DNA of 20,665 bases from a virus. The stretch covers positions 1 through 20,665 of IMG/VR virus record IMGVR_UViG_3300043446_002753; one strand, 5' to 3'. Position 1 is the stretch's first letter. Each line of letters starts with the position of its first letter. Under the pieces are notes generated by a model. The model was not told where the DNA came from. It worked only from the letters and a program-made list of their open reading frames with translations, and did not search any database. Made by a program: the position numbers and the translations under genes. Positions 7,322-12,603 of this stretch are shown here, piece by piece.

Positions 7322-7548
7322 GCTGCTTCCTCCCCTTCATTTGTGGCATTGAGATATCTATTCAAGCTTTTGGCTATCTCGCTGATGTAAGTTTCTTTTG
7401 GCAATACTTTTTCGTCGTATAACTCAGCGAGCAAAAAGATAAGCGCGGGTATGATGCAAGCGATCTGCTTGCCCTCCATCACATCTTCAAAGTTGCTCAC
7501 CAACTCATGCACCATCTTTTGTGCGCTCTCAATATCTTTCTTATCCAT
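7309..7548 (-). CDS. Small helical protein between AAA+ and VWA genes, 79 aa
   Basis: This 79-residue acidic protein begins MDKKDIESAQKMVHELVSNF. It appears all-helical, with a hydrophobic central segment ('QIACIIPALIFLLAELYDEK', about residues 28-47) that may be a buried helix or a short membrane helix. The ATG at 7548 is preceded by AAGGAGACAAAC, and the gene overlaps the VWA start by 13 bases. No family was recognised. Its conserved position suggests it is a third component or regulator of the AAA+/VWA pair. Confidence 0.75.
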   Translation of the reverse strand: MDKKDIESAQKMVHELVSNFEDVMEGKQIACIIPALIFLLAELYDEKVLPKETYISEIAKSLNRYLNATNEGEEAAWLH

Positions 7549-7558
7549 GTTTGTCTCC

Positions 7559-8620
7559 TTAGAACAAGTACTGGTTAGTCCGCATCCAGTTGATGAACGC
7601 GGGGCTGGTCATAAGAATCTGCTGCTTCTGCTCGTTCTGATTGCACGTTACACAGAACACCGACTGAAGCTCCTTCGGTGTACGCTTCAAGTACTCGAAC
7701 CATGCGTTGATACTACCTCGGTCAACCTTCTGCACCGCACCGTATGCCATGATGCAAAGTGCCGCTGCGTTGGTCGGTACCTTCGCCTTCATCGGATCAG
7801 CAATAATCTCTTCCCACGATGGTAGGGAATCGGCAACCTCGACAAACGCCAACAAGTCCCGCGCTGAAGCTTCACCAATCGTGCCGCACAACGCAGCAAG
7901 TAAAGCATCCCTCGTTATCAAACTACGCTTCAACAAGATGTTGCTAGCACGATGCCCTGAACGCGGCGAGAAGTAAGACTTCTGCGGGAACTTCGGGTTG
8001 AAGATGTGGTGATTCTCTTTCTGCGCAGGGTCTTTGTACGACGCCAACACGTGTGGATACTGACGTACGAAAGTCAGCAACTCGGGGGCAAACCCCGCCG
8101 ATGTACCGAACAGCACATACTCCTCCCATGTCGGCTTACGCACAGGCACGACAGTCATGCGGTTAAGCGAGTGCGCCTTGAGCATATCGCCCACGCCGTC
8201 GGACAGATTGTTACCAGCCGTCACCACAATGCTGTCTTTGTGTAGCCGCATACCACCGATGCGCCGCTCGTTTAGTAGTGGGTGCAGCATATTCTGTACC
8301 GCTTGGCTCGATGGCTTGGTGAACTCGTCGATGAAGGCGACCAACGGTTCATGCTTGTGAAAGCCCCAAACCTCGTTGGGATACAGGCTAGTTGTCTTTG
8401 TCTCATGGTTCGGCATGGGGATACCAATGTCACCAAGCTCGGTGTTAGGTGTGTCGATGTACACACCACGATAGCCAGTACGCTTGACCAGCCGCTCGAA
8501 CATTGCCGTTTTGCCAATACCTGGTTCGCCTACCAGATGAATAGCGTTCTGATTGCCAACCGTCAGGATGAGTTCCTCGGCTTCTTGCAGGGATACTTCT
8601 GTGTTCATGCGAATTTCCAT
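7559..8620 (-). CDS. MoxR-like AAA+ ATPase
   Basis: This 353-aa ATPase shows Walker A 'GEPGIGKT' (31-38), Walker B 'LVAFIDE' (93-99, Asp98/Glu99), a sensor-1 'TAGNN' (134-138) and a candidate arginine finger 'LNRM' (Arg154). The extent and spacing fit MoxR/dynein-type AAA+ proteins (AAA_5-like), which remodel protein targets and commonly pair with VWA-domain adaptors, as the downstream gene order here also suggests. The start ATG at 8620 has AGGAGAAACAA upstream; an in-frame ATG four codons later lacks its own site. A 27-bp palindrome copy lies 38-64 bases upstream of the start, where it could control expression of the module. Confidence 0.93.
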   Translation of the reverse strand: MEIRMNTEVSLQEAEELILTVGNQNAIHLVGEPGIGKTAMFERLVKRTGYRGVYIDTPNTELGDIGIPMPNHETKTTSLYPNEVWGFHKHEPLVAFIDEFTKPSSQAVQNMLHPLLNERRIGGMRLHKDSIVVTAGNNLSDGVGDMLKAHSLNRMTVVPVRKPTWEEYVLFGTSAGFAPELLTFVRQYPHVLASYKDPAQKENHHIFNPKFPQKSYFSPRSGHRASNILLKRSLITRDALLAALCGTIGEASARDLLAFVEVADSLPSWEEIIADPMKAKVPTNAAALCIMAYGAVQKVDRGSINAWFEYLKRTPKELQSVFCVTCNQNEQKQQILMTSPAFINWMRTNQYLF

Positions 8621-8657
8621 TTGTTTCTCCTAGTTAGTTTGTACAACACAACATCAC

Positions 8658-8684
8658 GACAACCTGACACCATGTCAGTCTGTC
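8658..8684. repeat. 27-bp dispersed palindrome, copy upstream of the AAA+ ATPase gene
   Basis: Reads GACAA-CC-TGAC-ACCAT-GTCA-GT-CTGTC, matching all GACA, TGAC, GTCA and TGTC blocks. On the minus strand its TGAC includes the TGA stop codon of the upstream gene, so it spans the gene junction immediately before the AAA+ leader. Confidence 0.85.
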
Positions 8685-9616
8685 CAAGGCAACGATGAGT
8701 CAGACCCAAACCGCAGGTACTTCTCATTAGAGTCGCGCACTACTACTCCCCTCTCTGCTGCTACTTCCTCAAACAAACTGTCGCTGTACTCGTACTTGCA
8801 CAGCTCGTAGAAATGCTCCCGCATCCCTTGTGGCGTGACAAAGTCCTGCCGCGTATACCCCATCCACTTACTATCTTTTGCGTTGTACGCAATGGTTTGG
8901 GATAGCTCAAAAAATGTTTCTAGTTTTGCTTCGCTAGTACCACGCGCCACTACGCCGTTCAAGTTGACGAAGAAGTTCACCCGCTGCCGCATTACGTCAG
9001 CGTTGTTCCACCGCATCTCTGACATGACGACGGGAAGATAGGCAACCCGCTTACCCGATAGGTCTAAGTTGTTGCCAACTGACTGCGCGTAGAAAGTCAT
9101 GTACTCAACGAACTCGGCGTAGTGTTTACGCAGTCGCGCCATGACAGGCTTCATCAAGCTGTGTTTGTACTCAACAATGCCTCCCTCTACGCTGTTATCA
9201 GGACGAATAATGATAGGGGTTTGCTCTACCCCACTTGGGTTAAACCTATGCTTGAACCCACTCCCATCCACTAGGTACATCTTGCCGTTCACGCGGGCAA
9301 TAGGTCGCCCGTTGTTCGCACTCCCAAAGCGGTAGCGTAGTACCAAATCGATGAATTCGGTGGTTGACACACTCTCGTACCCACCATGACGCAGTTCCAC
9401 GCTGTTGTCAGGCTTGTAACGAATTACGTCTGTGTTATATAAGCTACAAACGATATCGTCGCCATCCTGACGAATCAAGCTACGGTCGTACCGACGGTTG
9501 CCACCAAGGGGTTTTAGTCCTTTGGATGCGCCTTTGCTGTAAGGCTTCACCGCTACCCAATGCACATAGGCATCGCGGTAGGTCTGCAAGTTTGGAAACA
9601 GATCAGAGTTGTTCAT
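8675..9616 (-). CDS. Conserved phage protein of unknown function, 313 aa
   Basis: This 313-residue protein begins MNNSDLFPNLQTYRDAYVHW. The ATG at 9616 is preferred over an in-frame GTG one codon earlier because GGGAG lies 6 bases upstream of the ATG. A recognisable stretch 'NTDVIRYKPDNSVELRHGGY' followed by 'STTEFID' (about residues 61-90) looks like a beta-hairpin unit seen in several unassigned phage proteins; a related pattern recurs at about residue 136 ('IIIRPDNSVEGGIVEYKH'). No catalytic residues stand out. It precedes the AAA+ gene by about 54 bases and probably belongs to the same operon. The AT-rich gap just upstream (9617-9671) could hold a weak promoter, but no convincing -35 was seen. 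Confidence 0.85.
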   Translation of the reverse strand: MNNSDLFPNLQTYRDAYVHWVAVKPYSKGASKGLKPLGGNRRYDRSLIRQDGDDIVCSLYNTDVIRYKPDNSVELRHGGYESVSTTEFIDLVLRYRFGSANNGRPIARVNGKMYLVDGSGFKHRFNPSGVEQTPIIIRPDNSVEGGIVEYKHSLMKPVMARLRKHYAEFVEYMTFYAQSVGNNLDLSGKRVAYLPVVMSEMRWNNADVMRQRVNFFVNLNGVVARGTSEAKLETFFELSQTIAYNAKDSKWMGYTRQDFVTPQGMREHFYELCKYEYSDSLFEEVAAERGVVVRDSNEKYLRFGSDSSLPWTD

Positions 9617-9671
9617 CACCTTCTCCCTTTGTACAAATATATAAGTGCTACTACAAACAAAAAGATATAAA

Positions 9672-9914
9672 TCATCGCCACTCAGCCTTGCGTTTAACTT
9701 CCTCGGCGATGGTGTTGATGAGAATCTGCACCGCTGTGGTCATGGTCGCCTTGTGTTCCTTTGGCAGCATTTCAACTGCGCGAAACACATCCGAGTAGGC
9801 TTCCTCTGTTGATTCTCTAGTAGCAAATAGGCTACATTGAAGAGAATTTGCATAGCCAATCACATCGACCTGCGCATCGTCGTGCGCGTCGTAAAGTGCT
9901 TCGATTGATCTCAT
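9672..9914 (-). CDS. Small hypothetical protein, 80 aa
   Basis: This 80-residue protein begins MRSIEALYDAHDDAQVDVIG and ends '...ILINTIAEEVKRKAEWR'; it is predicted helical. The start at 9914 is chosen because it has GGAGG upstream and forms an ATGA overlap with the preceding 36-aa gene. A longer frame upstream is rejected because it reads through that gene in another frame. The C-terminal phrase 'TAVQILINTIAEE' resembles one in the 11087-11269 product ('QQAIVNTIAAEYHN'), hinting that these small genes may share ancestry. Function unknown. Confidence 0.72.
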   Translation of the reverse strand: MRSIEALYDAHDDAQVDVIGYANSLQCSLFATRESTEEAYSDVFRAVEMLPKEHKATMTTAVQILINTIAEEVKRKAEWR

Positions 9915-10021
9915 TTCGGTAGTCCTCCAAAGAAAAAAATCACAAGAATGACACCCAATACGGTGCCGATGATTGCACCGGCGATTGCCGCTGCGATTGC
10001 TAACATCTCGTTGTCGTCCAT
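9911..10021 (-). CDS. 36-aa single-span membrane protein
   Basis: This short frame encodes a polar N-terminus (MDDNEM) followed by one continuous hydrophobic helix of about 25 residues rich in Ala, Ile, Gly and Val with a small-residue pattern, ending '...FFFGGLPK'. It is supported by an AAGGAGAAGTA ribosome-binding site and by overlaps at both ends: TAATG with the upstream gene (10023-10019) and ATGA with the downstream gene (9914-9911). Such micro-membrane proteins in phage early regions may modify the host envelope or exclude other phages; the true role is unknown. It could also be holin-like, but the early-arm location argues against that. Confidence 0.7.
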   Translation of the reverse strand: MDDNEMLAIAAAIAGAIIGTVLGVILVIFFFGGLPK

Positions 10022-10209
10022 TACTTCTTCTCCTTGTCGTCGTACAGGACATACTGACGCTTGGTCAGGATGTCGTTCAGTTTCCTCGTCGTTGCCTTCA
10101 GGTCATACATCGGCTTGTTAAACAAAAGGCAATGCAACTCCATGTTTCTGGCGGTGTCGGCATCTTCCCTTGCCTTCCGTTCTTTCTTCAGTTCGCGGTC
10201 TTTACCCAT
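10021..10209 (-). CDS. Small charged hypothetical protein, 62 aa
   Basis: This 62-residue protein begins MGKDRELKKERKAREDADTA and is very rich in Lys, Arg, Asp and Glu in its first 20 residues, then predicted helical. The ATG at 10209 has GGAGG about 6 bases upstream; the longer frame to 10338 overlaps the preceding gene and is rejected. Its stop overlaps the next ATG (TAATG). A perfect copy of the 27-bp palindrome (10048-10074) lies within its coding sequence, in the part encoding 'NDILTKRQYV'. Function unknown; the charge pattern would fit nucleic-acid or protein binding. Confidence 0.7.
   Translation of the reverse strand: MGKDRELKKERKAREDADTARNMELHCLLFNKPMYDLKATTRKLNDILTKRQYVLYDDKEKK
10048..10074. 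repeat. 27-bp dispersed palindrome, perfect copy inside a small gene
   Basis: Reads GACAT-AC-TGAC-GCTTG-GTCA-GG-ATGTC and fits every fixed position of the consensus although it is within coding sequence. This shows that the motif is not limited to intergenic hairpins. Confidence 0.8.
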
Positions 10210-10489
10210 TGCATGCCTCCGGTAAATAGCACAGCCACAAGTGGCCTGATATACGTTTGTAACGAAATGACTTCTTTTGTACTGATCGAACATGGTTGTT
10301 GAACTGCTTAACCAATGGGGCTTCAATCCCACCAGCAACGGTGATACGCAAAGTGGCAGGGTCGCACCTGATGATCACAGCCCCATGTTCCTCAAGGATT
10401 CTGAACATCACATCCCAGTCTGGTACTAGCTTCATAGGGACAGCCACTTCTTGAGCGCGTTCCGCCAAAGCAAAAACGTCTGCTTTCAT
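10202..10489 (-). CDS. Hypothetical protein, 95 aa
   Basis: This 95-residue protein begins MKADVFALAERAQEVAVPMK and contains 'WDVMFRILEEHGAVIIRCDP', 'RITVAGG' and a C-terminal 'RYKRISGHLWLCYLPEACNG'. The pattern suggests an alpha/beta fold, but no family was recognised. The start at 10489 has AAGGGGG about 4 bases upstream. It overlaps the following gene by 8 bases in the leftward operon of very small early genes. Confidence 0.72.
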   Translation of the reverse strand: MKADVFALAERAQEVAVPMKLVPDWDVMFRILEEHGAVIIRCDPATLRITVAGGIEAPLVKQFNNHVRSVQKKSFRYKRISGHLWLCYLPEACNG

Positions 10490-10498
10490 TTAACCCCC

Positions 10499-10687
10499 TT
10501 AGTCGTAGACGGTATCCAGTATTTGCTCAAACCGCTTGGATGCCTCATTTCTGGATAGGTTTTCGGTACGAAACGCTATTGCCGCTGTTCGTGCTAACAC
10601 CACCATGCCTTCGTGCGGGGATAGCCCCGAATGCATCAAGTCAATGGTGATTTTTAGTGCCATTTCTTCCATAAGTTGTGCGCTCAT
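10499..10687 (-). CDS. Small hypothetical protein, 62 aa
   Basis: This 62-residue protein begins MSAQLMEEMALKITIDLMHS and ends '...KRFEQILDTVYD'; it looks fully helical. The ATG at 10687 has AAGGAG about 6 bases upstream, and it lies 1 base after the upstream stop, so the longer frame to 10879 is rejected. The pattern of two amphipathic helices could mediate protein-protein contact. No function is assigned. Confidence 0.7.
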   Translation of the reverse strand: MSAQLMEEMALKITIDLMHSGLSPHEGMVVLARTAAIAFRTENLSRNEASKRFEQILDTVYD

Positions 10688-10688
10688 T

Positions 10689-10922
10689 TCATGCTCCTTG
10701 TCGTTTAGGGTTGGTAAAACACAGGTCTTGCGGGTTGTGGATGTACTGGTACGCACCCTTGCTGTATGGGATTTGTACCATGCTTGCCTTGCGTTTCTTC
10801 TCTTGCACAGCTGCCGCTTCGCCGCAAGGCTTGCATAGGTTGTAGCCAAGTTTGTAACGTGCGTGGTCGATGAACCCACCGCACACTACGCATAGATACC
10901 GCTTATCTTCTTCATGGTGCAT
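10689..10922 (-). CDS. Zinc-ribbon-like small protein, 77 aa
   Basis: This 77-residue protein begins MHHEEDKRYLCVVCGGFIDH and carries two CxxC pairs (Cys11/14 and Cys30/33) separated by 15 residues, a treble-clef or zinc-ribbon-like arrangement. The C-terminal half is basic ('EKKRKASMVQ'). The ATG at 10922 is supported by AAGGGGATAACA. It overlaps the next upstream gene, a similar CxxC...CxxC protein, by 11 bases. The pair may be tandem paralogues. Likely zinc-binding; DNA, RNA or protein target unknown. Confidence 0.75.
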   Translation of the reverse strand: MHHEEDKRYLCVVCGGFIDHARYKLGYNLCKPCGEAAAVQEKKRKASMVQIPYSKGAYQYIHNPQDLCFTNPKRQGA

Positions 10923-11094
10923 TGTTATCCCCTTCACCGTCGGTTTTGTTTGGCTTGTCGTACTGCACTTTGGAGCAGGCTTGGCAGACTGTGTGGCCGT
11001 AAGCAAGTCTGGTCTTTCCTATGTTGTTAGTCAGGCAGATACGGCACGTGTTTGGGTTACGCGGGTTGTGCGTTTGTTTGCGTTGTTTAGACAT
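10912..11094 (-). CDS. Zinc-ribbon-like small protein, 60 aa
   Basis: This 60-residue basic protein begins MSKQRKQTHNPRNPNTCRIC and has CxxC pairs at Cys17/20 and Cys37/40. Between the pairs, 'TRLAYGHTVC' parallels 'ARYKLGYNLC' in the next gene, suggesting duplication. The ATG at 11094 lies inside a copy of the 27-bp palindrome, with the ribosome-binding sequence AGGTG in the loop of a CTGAC/GTCAG stem. An in-frame GTG three codons earlier is inside that stem and is not used here. Probably a zinc-binding regulator or adaptor; specificity unknown. Confidence 0.75.
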   Translation of the reverse strand: MSKQRKQTHNPRNPNTCRICLTNNIGKTRLAYGHTVCQACSKVQYDKPNKTDGEGDNNAP

Positions 11095-11269
11095 TCTGAC
11101 CACCTGTCAGGTTGTCGTTGCGGTTGTGGTACTCGGCAGCGATGGTGTTGACGATGGCTTGCTGCGCGTCGTGATAGCGCAGTTCTTCCCATGCCCTCAT
11201 GTACTCGGCACGTGGTGTTGCAGGATCGTTAACTATGCGTTGTAGGTAAGCGATGTAGTTGGTGGACAT
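11087..11269 (-). CDS. Small hypothetical early protein, 60 aa
   Basis: This 60-residue protein begins MSTNYIAYLQRIVNDPATPR; the first half contains 'AEYMRAWEELRYHDAQQA', predicted helical. Its start region lies in the first of two identical 32-bp repeats (11262-11293), with GGAGG in the loop of a short TGAC/GTCA stem just before the ATG. Its stop overlaps the zinc-ribbon gene start by 8 bases. No domain was recognised. Confidence 0.72.
   Translation of the reverse strand: MSTNYIAYLQRIVNDPATPRAEYMRAWEELRYHDAQQAIVNTIAAEYHNRNDNLTGGQNV
11090..11116. repeat. 27-bp dispersed palindrome over the start of the 60-aa zinc-ribbon gene
   Basis: Reads GACAT-TC-TGAC-CACCT-GTCA-GG-TTGTC on the plus strand. 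On the mRNA (minus strand) the WTGTC end contains the ATG start of the 10912-11094 gene, and the 5-base centre is the ribosome-binding site. Confidence 0.85.
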
Positions 11270-11293
11270 AATGACCCTCCGTCAGATTGTCGT
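11262..11293. repeat. 32-bp direct repeat, copy A (contains a 27-bp palindrome, 11265-11291)
   Basis: Identical over 32 bases to 11498-11529. It contains GACAT-AA-TGAC-CCTCC-GTCA-GA-TTGTC. On the minus strand it carries the ribosome-binding site (GGAGG) and start codon of the 11087-11269 gene. Confidence 0.92.
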
Positions 11294-11316
11294 GGTTAAG
11301 TTGTTCAGGTTGTTGG

Positions 11317-11505
11317 TTAGTAGCGAAGGCCGGTGTTTACGTCGATCAGGCCAGTCAGGTCTGCGCCCTCGATGAACTTGGTTGCTGCATGGGCAGCATG
11401 GGCGAACTCGATGTTGGTAAGCAAGCCGTTGCAGTATTGGGTTACTAGGTTGTTGATGATGTCGTTTAGTTGTTGCATGGTTTCTTGGTTGATAGTAGTG
11501 GACAT
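11317..11505 (-). CDS. First gene of the leftward early operon, 62 aa, unknown
   Basis: This 62-residue protein begins MSTTINQETMQQLNDIINNL and is predicted helical; it contains 'EFAHAAHAATKFIEGADLTG'. It is the promoter-proximal gene, about 75 bases downstream of the predicted start of the consensus promoter at 11586-11614, so it should be expressed very early. The ATG at 11505 lies inside the second 32-bp repeat with GGAGG in a hairpin loop. Early promoter-proximal phage genes often encode host-takeover factors or regulators, but nothing in the sequence proves that here. Confidence 0.75.
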   Translation of the reverse strand: MSTTINQETMQQLNDIINNLVTQYCNGLLTNIEFAHAAHAATKFIEGADLTGLIDVNTGLRY

Positions 11506-11529
11506 AATGACCCTCCGTCAGATTGTCGT
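11498..11529. repeat. 32-bp direct repeat, copy B (contains a 27-bp palindrome, 11501-11527)
   Basis: Perfect duplicate of 11262-11293, placed over the ribosome-binding site and start codon of the 11317-11505 gene. The 27-bp palindrome inside reads as in copy A. Confidence 0.92.
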
Positions 11530-11585
11530 TGGTAAGATAAAAGGAAAACCATAAAGAACAGGCCGAACCTCGACCTGCAACCCAT

Positions 11586-11614
11586 ATTATAACACATAAA
11601 CTATACAATGTCAA
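11586..11614 (-). promoter_or_regulatory. Consensus sigma70 promoter of the leftward early operon
   Basis: On the minus strand TTGACA (11614-11609) and TATAAT (11591-11586) are separated by exactly 17 bases; both hexamers are perfect, and TGT precedes the -10, giving an extended -10 element. Transcription should start near 11579, giving a leader of about 75 bases before the first ATG (11505). It is expected to be recognised by host RNA polymerase straight after infection. Confidence 0.93.
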
Positions 11615-11772
11615 GTGAATGTCTGTGGTTGCAAGGGGCGTGTCTTGGTCTTTGGCACGATGATTGCTTGATGAGATTTTTAAAAAGTTTTTTGTTTTGC
11701 CTGGCAACGGTGGCAACTTTGTCGTTTTGCTTGTTGCGTATTGGGGGTTATTGAGATGTTATCGTAATTGCT

Positions 11773-12317
11773 ATTGTTCTCTGTTTTTCTTGTAATGTTC
11801 GCTGTTTTTGATTTTGGAGAACAATTGCGATAATGGCATCGGATTAGTGGGGGTGGCTGTGTCGTTGGTTTGATTGTTCTGGGTGGGGAAAAAACAGAGA
11901 ACAATTGCGGGAATGGCAACGATTTAGTGATTTGAGAAAGTTCAATAAAATCAATGGGTTACGATGTTCTGAATGTTGTTAATATTGTTATTGTTCGAAA
12001 AAAAAAAAATAGAGAACATTAGGCCTAGGAAAAATGCGGATTGTACGGGATGTTCATTTGTTCTATTAAAAAAAGAGAGCGGAGCTAAAACGGATGCGAT
12101 ATTTTGATAACATTTTTATGCACTTGCCGAATGCCTCGTTAAAAGTGAAAAATCCGAAAATCGTCAAAAACGTCGGAACATTAGAACATTGCAGAACAAT
12201 TAACGAAATTTTGATAACTTTTTTAGACAAAACGTAATGTAATCAATGACTTACGAGCGTTTTATAATGTTCGAAATTTTCCTTGTAATGTTCGCTGTTT
12301 TTTTATTTTCGAACATT
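11773..12317. repeat. Iteron-like array of about 16 GAACA(A/T) motifs
   Basis: Copies of NGAACA(A/T)T or its complement lie at 11773, 11794, 11818, 11873, 11898, 11963, 11990, 12013, 12049, 12057, 12175, 12183, 12193, 12266, 12287 and 12310 (first base of each 8-mer). Thirteen match GAACAWT strictly; those at 11963, 12049 and 12057 differ at the last base. Both orientations occur and spacing is irregular, with three copies tightly packed at 12175-12200. Longer repeats surround some copies: AGAACAATTGCG with AATGGCA at 11818 and 11898, and CTTGTAATGTTCGCTG at 11790 and 12283. The array fits either replication-initiator or repressor binding. Confidence 0.75.
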
Positions 12318-12361
12318 GCACAAAAAATAGGCAGAAAAATATTTTAAAAAAGGCTTGACAA

Positions 12362-12409
12362 GTCGCAAAAAAATCTTTAAGCTGCTAGCAGCTTAAAGCT
12401 TTTAGCGAC
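12362..12409. repeat. 24-bp perfect palindrome nested in a 48-bp inverted repeat
   Basis: The core 12375-12398 is self-complementary over all 24 bases (arms CTTTAAGCTGCT/AGCAGCTTAAAG). Flanking GTCGC (12362-12366) and GCGAC (12405-12409) extend the symmetry with A-rich and T-rich shoulders. Seven A lie on the left, so on the minus strand the hairpin is followed by ATTTTTTT, like a leftward terminator. A TTGACA hexamer at 12355 lies just upstream, but no good -10 follows it. It could be an operator, origin structure or terminator. Confidence 0.7.
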
Positions 12410-12433
12410 AAAATGACGCTGCGTCAGGTTGTC
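12407..12433. repeat. 27-bp dispersed palindrome in the control region
   Basis: Reads GACAA-AA-TGAC-GCTGC-GTCA-GG-TTGTC, with all fixed positions matching. It abuts and slightly overlaps the 48-bp inverted repeat, and lies upstream of the rightward promoter. Confidence 0.87.
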
Positions 12434-12468
12434 CAAAACCTTCCCTCATGCCTCTCCCCGCGCGACAC

Positions 12469-12509
12469 GGCTACCACGTTGGAATGACCGTTCCTTCCTT
12501 TTTGATAAC
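12469..12509 (+). repeat. 41-bp element, copy 1 (upstream of first ~200-aa gene)
   Basis: Begins GGCTACCACGTTGGAATGAC and ends TTTTGATAAC. It matches 13297-13339 completely except for two single-base gaps. The segment GGAATGACCGTTCC has imperfect dyad symmetry, and the terminal TTGATA is a possible -35. It is probably a promoter/operator duplicated together with the downstream gene. Confidence 0.88.
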
Positions 12510-12529
12510 AAGACACTTTGTCGTATAAA
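12502..12529 (+). promoter_or_regulatory. Probable rightward promoter of the first ~200-aa gene
   Basis: TTGATA (12502-12507) and TATAAA (12524-12529) are separated by 16 bases, each matching consensus at 5 of 6 positions. The spacer contains a small inverted repeat GACA-CTT-TGTC that could be an operator. An alternative start signal TGG-CATAAT (12588-12596) further downstream resembles an extended -10. Confidence 0.55.
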
Positions 12530-12535
12530 TACAAC

Positions 12536-12583
12536 GCTACCTGGTAGCATGGTATACAAAGTAATTTCCCTATCCTGGTAGCA
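12536..12583 (+). promoter_or_regulatory. Operator-like GGTAGC repeats in the leader
   Basis: GCTACC-T-GGTAGC (12536-12548) is a perfect 13-base inverted repeat. CCTGGTAGCA occurs at 12540-12549 and again at 12574-12583. GCTACC also opens the 41-bp elements at 12469 and 13297, so the same protein might bind all of them. Confidence 0.45.
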
Positions 12584-12603
12584 AATCTGGCATAATCTTG
12601 AAT

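Noticed and set aside
9911-10021. Holin function for the 36-aa membrane protein
   Set aside because: It is in the early arm without endolysin or spanin neighbours, and length and one span are not sufficient evidence.
11282-11716. 144-codon minus-strand frame across the early leader
   Set aside because: It runs through the 32-bp repeat, the consensus promoter and the gene 11317-11505 in another frame, has no ribosome-binding site, and its composition is not protein-like.
11680-11919. 79-codon minus-strand frame in the AT-rich region
   Set aside because: Low-complexity, no start signals and overlaps the motif array; most likely chance.
12118-12237. 39-codon plus-strand frame in the control region
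   Set aside because: No ribosome-binding site before the ATG and the sequence consists largely of motif copies.
11773-12317. Reading the GAACA motifs as LexA (SOS) boxes
   Set aside because: Copies are not paired with the N7 spacing of alphaproteobacterial boxes and do not form the palindrome of Gram-positive boxes; the density is far too high.
4222-12433. Interpreting the repeated 27-bp palindromes as a CRISPR array
   Set aside because: They are hundreds of bases or more apart, irregularly spaced, overlap gene starts and have no constant-length spacers or cas genes.
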